A program made the position numbers and the translations under genes. Shown one piece after another: positions 36,670 to 48,800 of a stretch of DNA of 64,000 nt. How positions within the stretch are numbered: the first letter of the stretch is position 1; every line of letters begins with the position of its first letter. This stretch comes from Lumbricus terrestris (Eukaryota > Annelida > Clitellata > Crassiclitellata > Lumbricidae): positions 13,605,334 through 13,669,333 of the forward strand of contig OX457047.1 in assembly GCA_949752735.1 (NCBI GenBank), in the 5' to 3' direction. The notes under the pieces are model-generated. The model ran no database searches. It saw only the letters and a program-made list of their open reading frames with translations, and was not told where the DNA came from.

Positions 36670-36831
36670 ATGTCTATTAACATTTGTCGCAAGGTCTCTG
36701 CGATCCTGAAGAAGGCCGAAGCAAACCGAACGGAGGATGAATGGCAACTTCTACAGACGTCAGACGATGTGGTGGAAGTGATTTTAAAGCGAACACAAGT
36801 CAAGGAACTGACAAGACAGCGCCATCTAGAG
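36670..36831 (+). CDS. SIRT7: SIRT7 coding exon 1
   Basis: Encodes 54 residues with [17 protein letters not shown], matching the helical N-terminal segment of SIRT7. A TAA lies in frame directly before the ATG. The donor is CTAGAG|GTCATT, a non-consensus site that is tandemly duplicated just downstream. Confidence 0.8.
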
Positions 36832-39800
36832 GTCATTTATTTTTTTACGTAACTTGTTGAGCGCCATCTAGAGGTCATTTTTACGTAACTTGTTGAGCGC
36901 CATCTAGAGGTCATTTTTACGTAACTTGTTGAGCGCCATCTAGAGGTCATTTTTACGTAACTTGTTGAGCGCCATCTAGAGGTCATTTTTACGTAACTTG
37001 TTGAGTGAAGCAAGTGGCATGGCGGTTAGGCTGCAACACTTGGCAATTTCCTTCTGGTCTCATCTGGTTTCTGGCATAATTGACAGTGCTCATATATAAT
37101 TAAATCACTCAATTCTTTGGAAGTGTTTGCAGCAGATTTAAGTGTAATTACTGTCGAGAGTTGATAGTTAGTTTGGTCATGTTGAGAGTTATGCTGAGTA
37201 TGACGAACAGCGGACATGGTCCCGAGACTGTGAACGTCCATCCATCCATACCATCCATACCAATCAAATGATCTTTTAAACCTGGAACAAAGGACAAACA
37301 CACCTGAGAAGTTTTGAAAGAGACATCTGTCAAATGTTACCCTTGTTTGGTCAATGGCCATGACAATTCATCTGATAGTCAACTGAGACGTATTCAATCA
37401 ATCAGTCAATCAATTGAATGTTATGATGCTGATGCCCTATAAGAAGTCACTTCTCAGGCATATTGGAGAGTTTTTCCTCAGCAGTGCTTACTGACATTGT
37501 TTTGGAACATCAGTTGCCTTAGAAGATCATTGTCATTGTCACTGCTGCATTGCCTTTAAAGTGGCATTTTTGTGGTGCATTGTGATTTCTTTGGTTCAGT
37601 TTGTCCTGGATAAATTATTCTTTTTTAAATGACAAATAAAATCCTAGAAAAATTCTCAGGTCTTGTTTGGCATTACTTTTTAGATTGAAGACAGTCCAGA
37701 TTTGCTGCAGGACAAATGTGCGAAGCTGGCATCGGTAATACGGAATGCAAAGTCGCTTGCTGTGTACACTGGAGCAGGAATCAGCACAGTCAGTTGAAGC
37801 ACATTGCTTCTCACTAAACACTTCTCATCAGAGTTTCTTTTATTTCCATGATGATGATGTTCAAATGATGGTCTACCAGCTGCAGCAGCAGTTCACCTAC
37901 ACCTTCATTGCCATCAGTCATTTGTTCCTGTATCCTGATGCTCCTGGACTACTGTAACGCTATCCTTACATGCTTGAAAATTTGTTCTAGCTTATTATAA
38001 ATTGGTACCATTGAATTAATTGCTTATTTAATCAAGATTCTCTTTAATTAGAAATTGTGTTAGAAATAAAGTGAAGGGAAAAGTAAATTTCAAGTTTGCT
38101 CTCGCTGCACAGTGTAGACTATTGGTTTTATCTACATGACCAGTAGAAATATAACAACTACGTATGATGCCAGTTTCTGCCCAATCACTGGACCAGGCTT
38201 ATTAACAGCAGTTTTATAATGCATTTAGCAAATCTTATCGAAATGCTCAAATACATAACCAGTGCATTCATGCATGTCCAAACCTGTTGGACAAACGTGT
38301 TTTATGACTTTGGATGACAAATAATTTATGTAAACTATGTTGCTAACCTGGGATGTTAAATGAGGATGTGCATCACAGACTTTTGATTTCCTCGTGATGA
38401 CATTGTTAGGCTGCTTCAATCCCAGATTATCGAGGACCAAATGGAGTGTGGACGTTGCTGAAACAAGGCAAACAACTGACGTTAGTAGGTCATTGAAATC
38501 TTTTGCGCTGATGTGTAGTAATGAACCAATTTAAGTAAAAAAAGTCTTCTCTGCTACAGTCTGAAATAAAAACAAATGTCAACTATAATGTCTGGCACAT
38601 CTGTATTCCCTTCAACTAAACTCTGAAACTTTATTGTACAGTTGAGTTATTGGACAAATTGTTGGTTGTCTGGACTTTGCATATGTAATCTTACGTGTCT
38701 TGAAGCACCACCATCATCATTAGCAGGAGACTTTGTCAGCCATACACCAAGAGAGAGAAAGAAGTGGTTTTGAGACAACAAAAAGAGGCACTTGGCCTAC
38801 CAGTTAATACTTAAGGAGGAACGTGTCGAAAGAGGAAGCTGGTTCCTCAGAGCTGGGCCAATGAGAGTAAAGGCACGCATTTTAGTCATTGTGGTCCTAG
38901 CTTGCAGGATGAAGAGATTATGGCAGTCAAAGGAGTAGAGCGAGTGAAGAGAAGTGGCCGAGATTGGCAGGTGGATGAGATCACATAGATACTTGGGAGC
39001 TCGGCCAGTATAAGACCGGTAATTTAGTGCCAGAACCTTGAGTTGATTCCAAGCAATAAAGGAAAGCCAATGAAGATGGTCAAACATAAAAGTAGAGATG
39101 TGAGGTAAGCGAGGAAGTTGGGTTATTGTCTGGTTAATTGCTAATTTATATATCACATTGCAAAAGAAGCCTATAGAAGGTGCTCATGACATGACACTGC
39201 AAAAACTTTGAATGAATAGTAGCTTGCTAAATAGTAGCCTACTAAGTAGCTTAATAAAGTAATAGGTTGATAATGATTGTTTTTTTAAGGTCTTTGGATC
39301 TTTGTGATGCTGAGCCGACCCTGACACACATGGCAATCGTTGAACTCTACAAACGCGGATATGTAAGTATTGCGTTGTTTTCGTAGCTTTGGCTAAAGCA
39401 GCGGTTGGTGGCTTCAGATATGAAGTTAAATTTCTGTTAAAGGACTAAAACTGCCTCTAAACACAAAATTTCGAGTATTTTAACCCACCAGGAGATTCCA
39501 GCAAATGGTATGTAATATATAGGCTGATAGTTGTTCATAGTCATGGCAATTTAACTGCCGTAGTAGCAAATATTGCTGGTAAAGAATGACTTGCATCAGT
39601 ACTTGAAAATTTTAAGCGCAAAACAATTGTTTGCAAGTTTTTTTATAGGCAAAGTTTGTTGTCGTTTATTCACACAGAAATAACAGCTCAGCAATATTTG
39701 CTACTATGGCAGTTAAATTGTTACACAATTACGAATATTTGTAATAAATGGCTTTATGGTTACTTGGTACACAGCTTTAAGGATATAGATTTAAAAAGCT

Positions 39801-42800
39801 CTGATGTTGAAAGTAAGTGGCTATGGGGTGGGGTTAAACAGTATGTACATTGACATTAAGTTTCAAGTTGAAAATTAGATTATAAATCTTCATCAATGAT
39901 ACTTGAAATAATTGTGATGTCCATTTGTCTGCTTCTAATGAGTTGATTTTGTCAACATTTATGGCCCTAAGTAATAACTCGAGTTTCAGATTTCTTCTAA
40001 AATCATTCACTGTTCAATCAATCAGACAATTATCATTTCAATTATCATTTGGATGTGTTGCTTTCAGTATAAATAATGCAGTGACATCAGTGTTCTTGCA
40101 GCATGAATTGCATTTTCTGTCCTAATACTAGGTAAAGTATGTTGTCTCGCAAAACTGCGATGGTCTGCACTTGAGAAGTGGCTTACCATGTTCCGCGTTG
40201 TCTGAACTTCACGGCAATATGTACATCGAGGTAAACTTTCACCGTTCTCCTTTTCATCGTTTCTCCTGCATCAGTCAGAAAAAAGTGTACATTATTATCA
40301 GTATCAGTACTTAGTAACAATTAATGCTCACTTTTTGCAACAGCTATTGCAGTTTTTGTTCAGTTTTAAAGTTGCTTATGTATCTGTAGCTTAGCTTCAC
40401 AGATTTTTGAGCATATTGCACCATGGCCTTTGTTTGCAATTAGGGCAGGTTAAAAGTTAGCATCTGACCAGTTGATCTTGATTGATGACAACTCTTCTGT
40501 TAGAGACATTATAATGCCAACACACGAGTCATCAGCAATACATTTAACAATTGGCTGAGATGTGTCAGTGAGATCTATGGTTTAAGTTAACCACCTTCAT
40601 TTGCGATGGAGTCTGTGCGCTTGTGTGTCATATTGCATACTTGTTTGCACTTGTGTTGATGTCTGGGTTTCAGAAAGTGTACTGTAAGAAAACAACGACT
40701 GTTGAGTGAATGTCATGATTCTCTTGCTGTGTCTGTTAATTACTTTTAAGTGCTATTGACACTATGACCAATGTTTAGGTTTATAAGTAGATGTTATTTC
40801 TTATTCACTTTGTTAAATTCACCACTTTTGCCCTGAGCGTTGCTCTCACCCATGGAATTCTAGATATTATGTTGCATGATGAACCCTATGTCCGTGTTAG
40901 CTCGCTTGACTTCTCCTGTGCTTTTGACATGGTAAGGCACTCTTGCCTAGCTGAACAACTTGCTCTATTGTCATTACTTGGCTTTCTATACAATTGGATC
41001 CTATCTCCTTTTCAAAACCGCCGGCATTGCACTAGATTTTCTCTGCCTTGTGTAAGATAAATGCTAGTATTATTCAAGGTTCTGGACTTTTGCCTGCTGA
41101 TTTTGTGGTGGATATCTTGGGTCTGAAACTTGCTCACTGTGGTAATAGGTTGCTGAAATACGCTGATGATAGCTACATTCTGATTCCTGATTCCACTATA
41201 TTAACCACCACTTCCTCTGAGCTGGAATATATGTTGCTAATTGGTTTCTTAATTGCAATCTTAGACTGAATAACAAAAATCTAAAGAGATGGTATTTAGA
41301 CCTTGTCTGTGTTCTGAATTACTGAATCTCCCCTCGCCTATACCAGGAATAGCTGGGGTGTCTGAGTCTGTCATTTTGGGGTTATCCATTACAGATAGAC
41401 TTGGTTTTGACTCACATATTGACCGGATCCGTATCAAAGCTTGCCAATCGCTCTATGCGATACGTGTCCTTGTAGCTCATGGTCTCTCTGTGACACACTT
41501 ACAAGATGTTGTTCTGGCCATCCCGTTAGCATTCCTTCTATATGCTTCCCCTGCATGGTTTGGTTTGATAAATTGCATACTGGGTTGTGGTGTGTCAACT
41601 CTAGGAGGTAGTCGATAATTATAACAGGCAAATATATTTTTAGTTGTCAGGTTTATGTTACTTGTTTATGTTGCCTGTCTTTCTGATCAGGTTTGTCGTG
41701 AGTGCCAGCCACCCGTTGAATATGTCCGACTCTTTGATGTGACCGAACGAACAGCCATGAGGCGACACAAGACGGGACGACGTTGCGTGAGGTGCAGCTC
41801 TGCCCTCTTTGACACAATTGTGCACTTTGGTGAGAAGGGTGCAACGGAAGTGCCATACAACTGGCATCAAGCAGTGGAAGCTGCTGACTCAGCAGATGTT
41901 ATCCTCTGTCTTGGTTCCAGCCTGAAGGTACAACTAGTTATGTTTCATGGTTCCAATGAATGAGATACCATATAGATATCATGATGCCATATAGATATCA
42001 TGATACCATAATAGATATCATGATGCCATATAGATATCATGGTACCATATAGATATCATGATGCCATATAGATTCATTCATTCAAGAATTTATATAGCAC
42101 TTCTTCAAGGGGACTACTCAGAAGCGCTCCCGACTCTAGCACGGCAAAAAAGGACAGTTTTGAGTTTAATAAAAAATGTTTCAGTAATAGCCCCAGGAAG
42201 TAGATGTAGCTCCTGTGGGAGCCCATTCCAGACAACTGGGTCGATCACAGAAAAGGCTCTATGCTGCATCGTTGCAGTTCGTGCAAATGGGACCAAGAGC
42301 AATCCATTCTGTGCAGAAGTGCATATAGATATCATGATACCATATAGATATCATGATACCATATAGATATCATGATACCATATAGATATCACGATACCAT
42401 ATAGATATCATGATACCATATAGACATCATGATACCATATAGATATCATGATACCATATAGATATCATGATACCATATAGATATCATGATACCATATAGA
42501 TATCATGATACCATATAGAGAACGACAAATGCATTGTATGTTGCGACTCAGCAGCCAATGGTTAATGTCCTTGTGTTAAATGGATCAGGGAGTAATTATA
42601 AATGTTCTTACTTTTAAATTGTTAATTTAATTCTGCTTATTGTAAATACTGAAGCACTGCAATAAGTTAATTGTTAACGCTTTCAGAACGCCTTAACTTG
42701 TTTAGTGCTGCATGTCTTACTACGAACAATTCCTCAGTCCTACTCCATTAGCTGCATTGGCTTCATGTTAAGTTCTGGATTAAATTTAAATAGGCTTGTT

Positions 42801-45800
42801 TGACCTACAAATCCCTCGGCACCAGAACACCTTCCTACCTTTGTTCACTATGAATTCCTTACATTCTTCCTCATTACCTATGTTCTGTTCTCAGCCATCC
42901 TCGTTTCGAGGTTCGGTCGCATCATGAACAATCCATTATTCATGATGCTGTTTAGAGATGATGAGATGGTAGGTTCCCCAGTTCCTTTCCATCTCGCAGT
43001 ATGGAGGCCATGTTCCTGGTTTACCAGACATGCCCTCCATTGATATGAACCCACTGTTGTCCTTCTGCTGGATCATCCGTCAGATCCATTAAAGTCTCGC
43101 TGCTGCCTGAGACCTGCCGCTCACGTTGGCCAATCTTTTCAGGGTTCCTGCTGAGCCTGTCCAACACGCGTAGCGCCCCTGGTGGTCCTTCCGTCGAAAC
43201 CTCTGTTGGCATAACCCCAGCAGGCCATCCCCTACTTGATTGTTCACCCCCTCACCGCGATGAGGTGTGAGTCGGGCTTTGAGGACGTCATTACCTATAG
43301 ATAATCATAAAGTCTTTAGCAAAGAGGTTATTTTGATTTTTTTATGTAATGTAATTTGTGACTTATATGGTGTCGCTTGCAGCAGTGACCATTCGGTAGA
43401 TAGTTGTACGTTTGGTGACACTGAGTTCAAAATTTAACCCATATACATTGAAGCTAGTGTTATCAATGTTGTTATAGTGACAGGCCATATTTAGATAAAG
43501 AAATAATGGTAGAGCTGAATTTCTTGTTATTAGGTGCTGAAGAAGTATGCCTGTCTATGGGGCATGCACAAACCGGTTGCTAAGCGACCTCGCCTCTTCA
43601 TTGTTAACCTTCAATGGACTCCAAAAGATTCGGTCGCTGCACTGAAAATAAACGGTTTGTAGCATAAGCTCATCTACAAATATATCAGCATTAATTGATC
43701 TGGTTGATGATAAATATTTATGATGTTGCTTGTGCATCAGAGGGATATACACAGATATACAGAGAGAGGGAGAGAGGGAGGGACACCTGATGTTTATGTC
43801 TGGTGAAATCATTCACAACATTATCAGATAGTAAGGGCACTTGATTGGTTTATCAGTAGCTGTCACTGATTGAAGAAGAATCAACTCGTAGGTATATATG
43901 TCTTGATCAGCTGTGCCAGCTTCACACTGTCATCCATTCTCTTACATCTGCTGCTCGATGGCCAAGAGCACAGACGTCGTATGTGCAAAAAAAAAACTTT
44001 TCAGGAAGTAGAAAAAACTTTTTTTCAAGATACATGTTCCTTTCTCATAAAAAGTGAGATAGCCAAAATGTTTATTTTGATTCAGCAAGTGACATTGTCA
44101 GTGTCTTTTATGCAGCAGCATAACAAAAAGACTTTTACAATGTAATTAAAGGTCAGATACGACATCTGTGCACTAGATTATGTCGTATGTGTGGCAGAAA
44201 TTACTGCACAAATGTCGTATGTGTGGCAGATACGACGTTTGTGACCTTAACTTGCAGATACGACATTCAGATTCTGAACGATATCTTACTGCATATACGT
44301 CGTATGTACATACAACCTTTATTAGGCTGTGAAGAATCATTTTACGCATCGAATAGCGTCAAAAAGTGATTTTCTGAAAAAATTGCAGATACGACGTCTG
44401 TGCTCTTGGCCATCGTGCTACTCTTAATTTAGTGCATTTCTTCGTTACATCTCGCATCGACTAGTGCTCTTCGCCCTACTTTGCCCTCCCATCCAGCAGC
44501 CTCATTGAGCAAATCCCTGAATATGGTCACGTCTCAAACTACATGCTGGAGTTGCTTCACTGGCTCCCTATTTGCCAGCATATTGAGTTCAGAGTTGCTG
44601 CTCTGGTATGGCGATGTTGTCAGGGCCTCACCCAAATTTACCTCCGTGAGCTATGCTGCCTTACATTGGGTATCCAAGGACATCATCAGCTACGCTCTGC
44701 TGAAAAGGGAGTCCTCTTAGTTTCTTTTGCTCGTACTACTACCCTGAAGAATTGAGCCTTTTCTGTGGTGGGCCCAGTGGTCTGGAATGGCCTTCCTTTG
44801 AGCTTCGCCTATCTTTTGGTGTCCACTGAAAATTAACAATGAAAAGGCGAGGTCGCTTAGCAACCGGTTTGTGCATGCCTTACAGACAGGGACTCTACCA
44901 AGATCCTTCCTTACTAAACTTAAAACTGTTCTTTTTGGGCATGCTGGAGTCAGGAGCACCTCTGAGTAGTTTTTTCTTGAAGGAGTGCTATAAAAATTTC
45001 TGAATGAATGAATTTCCGAATGAATATGAATTAAGCATGAACGTTGTAAACATCTAATAATATGAGCTGCATTGTTGATGATGTCATTGTGATTGAATCT
45101 GAATCTCTTGTCACAAAACTCACAAGTTTCTGAAACTTCCAATGCATTAGAGCTCCCTGGTTAGAGCAACCAGAAAGTCTTACGTCTCGGTTTGTTGTCC
45201 ATATATTGCAAGATTTATAAGGCAAGATATTTCGTATGACCGATTCTTTAGTGAACAGTTCACCCTTTCGAGACAAAGCCTTTCTTTAAAAAAAACAATT
45301 GCTTTGCCATTTGTGATGGTTTGATTTGCAGTCAGGCTACTGTTATTTTCTTGATCTTTAAGGAAACACAAATACTTTCTAATCGGTCATGCAATAGTTG
45401 ATTCTTCTTTGATTCTTCTTTGATTCTGTATTCCTGGACTTTTTCAGTGTGTTTGAAATTTGTTCATTCTTCCATTGCTTAAAAAATGCATTTTTAAAAT
45501 CAGAACTCAATATCCATAAAATTTTCCAGCTTGTACATCCACCATGACCTCTTTTTTGTGTCCCTCATGCATTGCAGATTACACAATACACACAATACAC
45601 ATATACGGTTTATGGTGAGGTTTCCTTTGTAGTAACCATTGAAGCTTCAGGTACCTTAATTACTTCGAGGAGCTTAGAGACAATTGGTGAAGCAGAGATA
45701 TAGAAGAGTGTTTATGTTAAATTTACAGGCAGATGTGACCATGTTATGCATATGGTGATGAAGCATTTGGAAATAGATTTTCCTCCGTATCTCAGGTGAG

Positions 45801-48800
45801 ACATTGATCTGTGTTTGATCTATGTACTCCATTGATTTATGTACCTTGGCTGTCTATAAACTGTTTCCTATGGCATGGATTCCATGGAAGCAAGTCACTG
45901 TAAATTTGACTTATAGAAAGCTTCTATGTAATCAGTTTTCCGATAACCTATCCTCACAAATCAAATGTTAAGAAACATCCAGAAGGTGTTGTATTTCAAC
46001 TAATAATAGAAATTTAAAAAACCTGTAGAACTTGTTAAATCAGATTTCATGAAGTGTCTGATTGTTTTGTTCAATTACTTTAGATTTCTGTCTGTGAAGT
46101 CTTTGTAAGATTTCTGTTCTCTGACAGTCTGCTTGTTAGTCAAAACTGTGCTCACTGCAATACACAAGAAATCTAAGAATCTAATCTGAGAAAGTTCTTC
46201 TGTAGGGATGACTTGTCATCAAGGTAAATTGGATAGATGCAAATTCCCATGTGATTGGCTCATATTATTATCTCATGATATGTGACCCGTCATGACGAAA
46301 TGAGTCGCTAAGGACTTTTTGAGTATTTTGAGTTATGTATTTCACGTTATTCTATGTTAAATTACCTTCAAAATGAGCTATTATGTATCAGAATTGACCA
46401 ATTGTTTGTGGAGATATAACATTTTTAATCGATCGACCTGTGAAATAAAATATTCTGAGAAAATGCGATTTTCTGAATTTTTATATAGGTTTTGAATCTT
46501 ATTGGCCATTTAATTTGCAAAATAACATATTAAAAACGGCAAAATAAAATAAGTTTTAATATTTTATTGATTCATTATATAATGTAGATAAAAAACTGCA
46601 AAAATAGCAAAATCAATAATTTGACGGTTGCACACCTTTAAAAGCGATTTGCGGCGTTCTGCAATGTGCGACTTCCGACTCATTTCGTCATGACGGGTCA
46701 CATATTGTTTTGTCTATATAGACATGCTACTATTTTTTCAGAGATGCTGATCCAATATTTGCCTTAGCTTCTCAGCTAAGAGTGAATGAACACAAAAGTA
46801 CAACAAAGAAGATGCTCACTCAACTGGGATCATGTTCATCACTTAACTGCAGCAGCAGCAGCAGCAGTCAAGTGCATTCAGAGGAGAAACGGGGCAAAGA
46901 CCGGCGAAGCATTAAGAAGCAGCAATTATTATCATCAGGAGGTCAACCGATTCGTGTGATGCCTGCAAGACGTGTCAAGTCATCTGCTCAGAGAACTATC
47001 AGTATTTCAAAGCAGGCACTCAACAGTTGTGAGTCTGCACCTGAAAGCATTGAAAATTCATGTGATTGCTCTGGAAATTGCAGCTATCTTATGCAACACA
47101 CGGCTAAGTTCGATGGGAAGAAAGGAACTGGAGTGATGGAATGGTTGAATATTGAAGACGCGGAGGAGGGCAGATCCTCCGAACAAAGCCGGAAGAAATT
47201 CTGTCGCTGCTGCTCATCGTGTAACAACGTCAGCCACCATGTTGAAGATTTGAAATTGCAACGTCTAATGGACGACCGACGTTTGCAAGAAAGCAGTGCA
47301 GCGTGGGACATGCTGACTGACTTTGAAGGGACGTCGTCATGGCGACGCTTCGAATGTCATCGGCTGCTTAATCAAATCGACCGGCATTGTGATGTTGACA
47401 GAGCAGAAAATGGAAATGGGACGTTTTGGTGGGACAACATTGACTCGAGAACGTGGTTGGAGGCATTGCAGGCATACCTATTGCATCTGAGCAGTGGCAG
47501 GAGGGTGACTGCTGTGGCTGAAGGAAATAGCTATGCCTCTTCTACTTCTGGATGTCATTTCACAGCTAGCAATATGATGACTGTAGGAGCTGATTCTTCT
47601 AGTACTTCTGGCGTCTGTCTTTCTCCGGATGATGTCATTGCTTGCAATGTGTCTGAACAAAGCAGCAGCTCACACGAGTTGTTGTTCGTTGGAGATGCTT
47701 CGAAAGAGCGACGACCATGTTCTGTTGATGTCTCCAGTCTGCCATGGTCAGCTGACGGCCAGCAGAAGCAGCTGGGTTCTGATCAGGTGCATAAGAGACT
47801 GTTGGAGCAGAACTGTGAATGTTATTGTTCACAGAGACTGATTCAACCTGATTCAAAGGAACCAATCCAAGAAGAATCATCAAAGCTAGAATTACATACG
47901 AAATGCTTAGATGAATGGCTTTCTGGCACGCCTTTAAGGAATCCGTGCAATGGAAATGACATATTGCCATGTGGAAGAAAGCTTTGCAAAGGAACTGGAG
48001 AGGATAAACAAGCAATGAAATTATGCACACTTTCCGATTTAAAAGCGTTGCACAATGTGCTGTTTGATTCAAAGAATCATAACAGCAGCTCCGCTACTAG
48101 CAATGTTTGTGAGGAATCTGGTTGCATAGCTGTGACTGCTATACCGCCAGCAGATAGCAAACCATTAAACGATGCAACGCTGGAATTAGATGTGACAGAT
48201 GTTAACGCTAATGCTAAGAGTCTGATGGCTAATGCAGAACTAGTGAGGTTTATGCACAGCTACTGTCAACCAGAAATGGGTGCTGAACGAGAACCACATG
48301 GTTCTTGTAGACCAATAGACATGTCGTTGCTTGGCAGATCTCCATCAGATTACAAGGTTCCAGCGTCTTTTGTAGATTTCATACAAGAGATCATATGTTC
48401 AAAAAAAGACACTGAACAGGTCAGAACAGGTCAGGGAATTGGACACATCGAAACAAATCGGGTGAATGGGGGCTCAGAACTGGTGAAAGGTGTTAGATCG
48501 TTTCGTTTAAAAGACAAATGCTCGGATACAATGTTGCAATGTTTCAATGGCTGTATAGCTGAGCAGAAACAGCCGTGTGCTGCTTTCAATTTTGCAAGAA
48601 AATGTGATGGACATTCTGATGACAAAGTTGTAAGCCGTGGTTCATGCGAAGATGTTGACAAGTCGTCATGTTTGGCACAATCATCAGAAGACGGCTGTGA
48701 CGACCTATCTTCCAGAAAACTAGACGCTAATTCCCATGTGATGGCGAAGAAAAGAAAACTTGCCTTTGTCTCTACGCCAGGTTGGTTTGGTAAAGGTATA

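Larger units (their letters stand above)
43870..45015 (+). pseudogene. LINE C-terminal region in SIRT7 intron 7, with two insertions
   Basis: The plus strand contains [20 protein letters not shown] and [11 protein letters not shown] (44543-44665), then VVWNGL near 44775-44795, then a lysine-rich [13 protein letters not shown] block near 44910-44935. The 3' tail is CACCTCTGAGTAGTTTTTTC, TTGAAGGAGTGCTATAAAAA and GAATGAATGAAT. It is interrupted by a MITE (43956-44415) and by an inverted SIRT7 exon 7 copy (44811-44890). Confidence 0.78.

Noticed and set aside
44717..45142. 141-codon minus-strand ORF as a gene
   Set aside because: It is the antisense of a LINE 3' end and includes the inverted exon 7 copy in a frame different from SIRT7.
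47635..48072. 145-codon minus-strand ORF opposite SIRT7 exon 9
   Set aside because: Shadow of the coding strand; the plus frame carries the conserved SIRT7 ends and joins to upstream exons.
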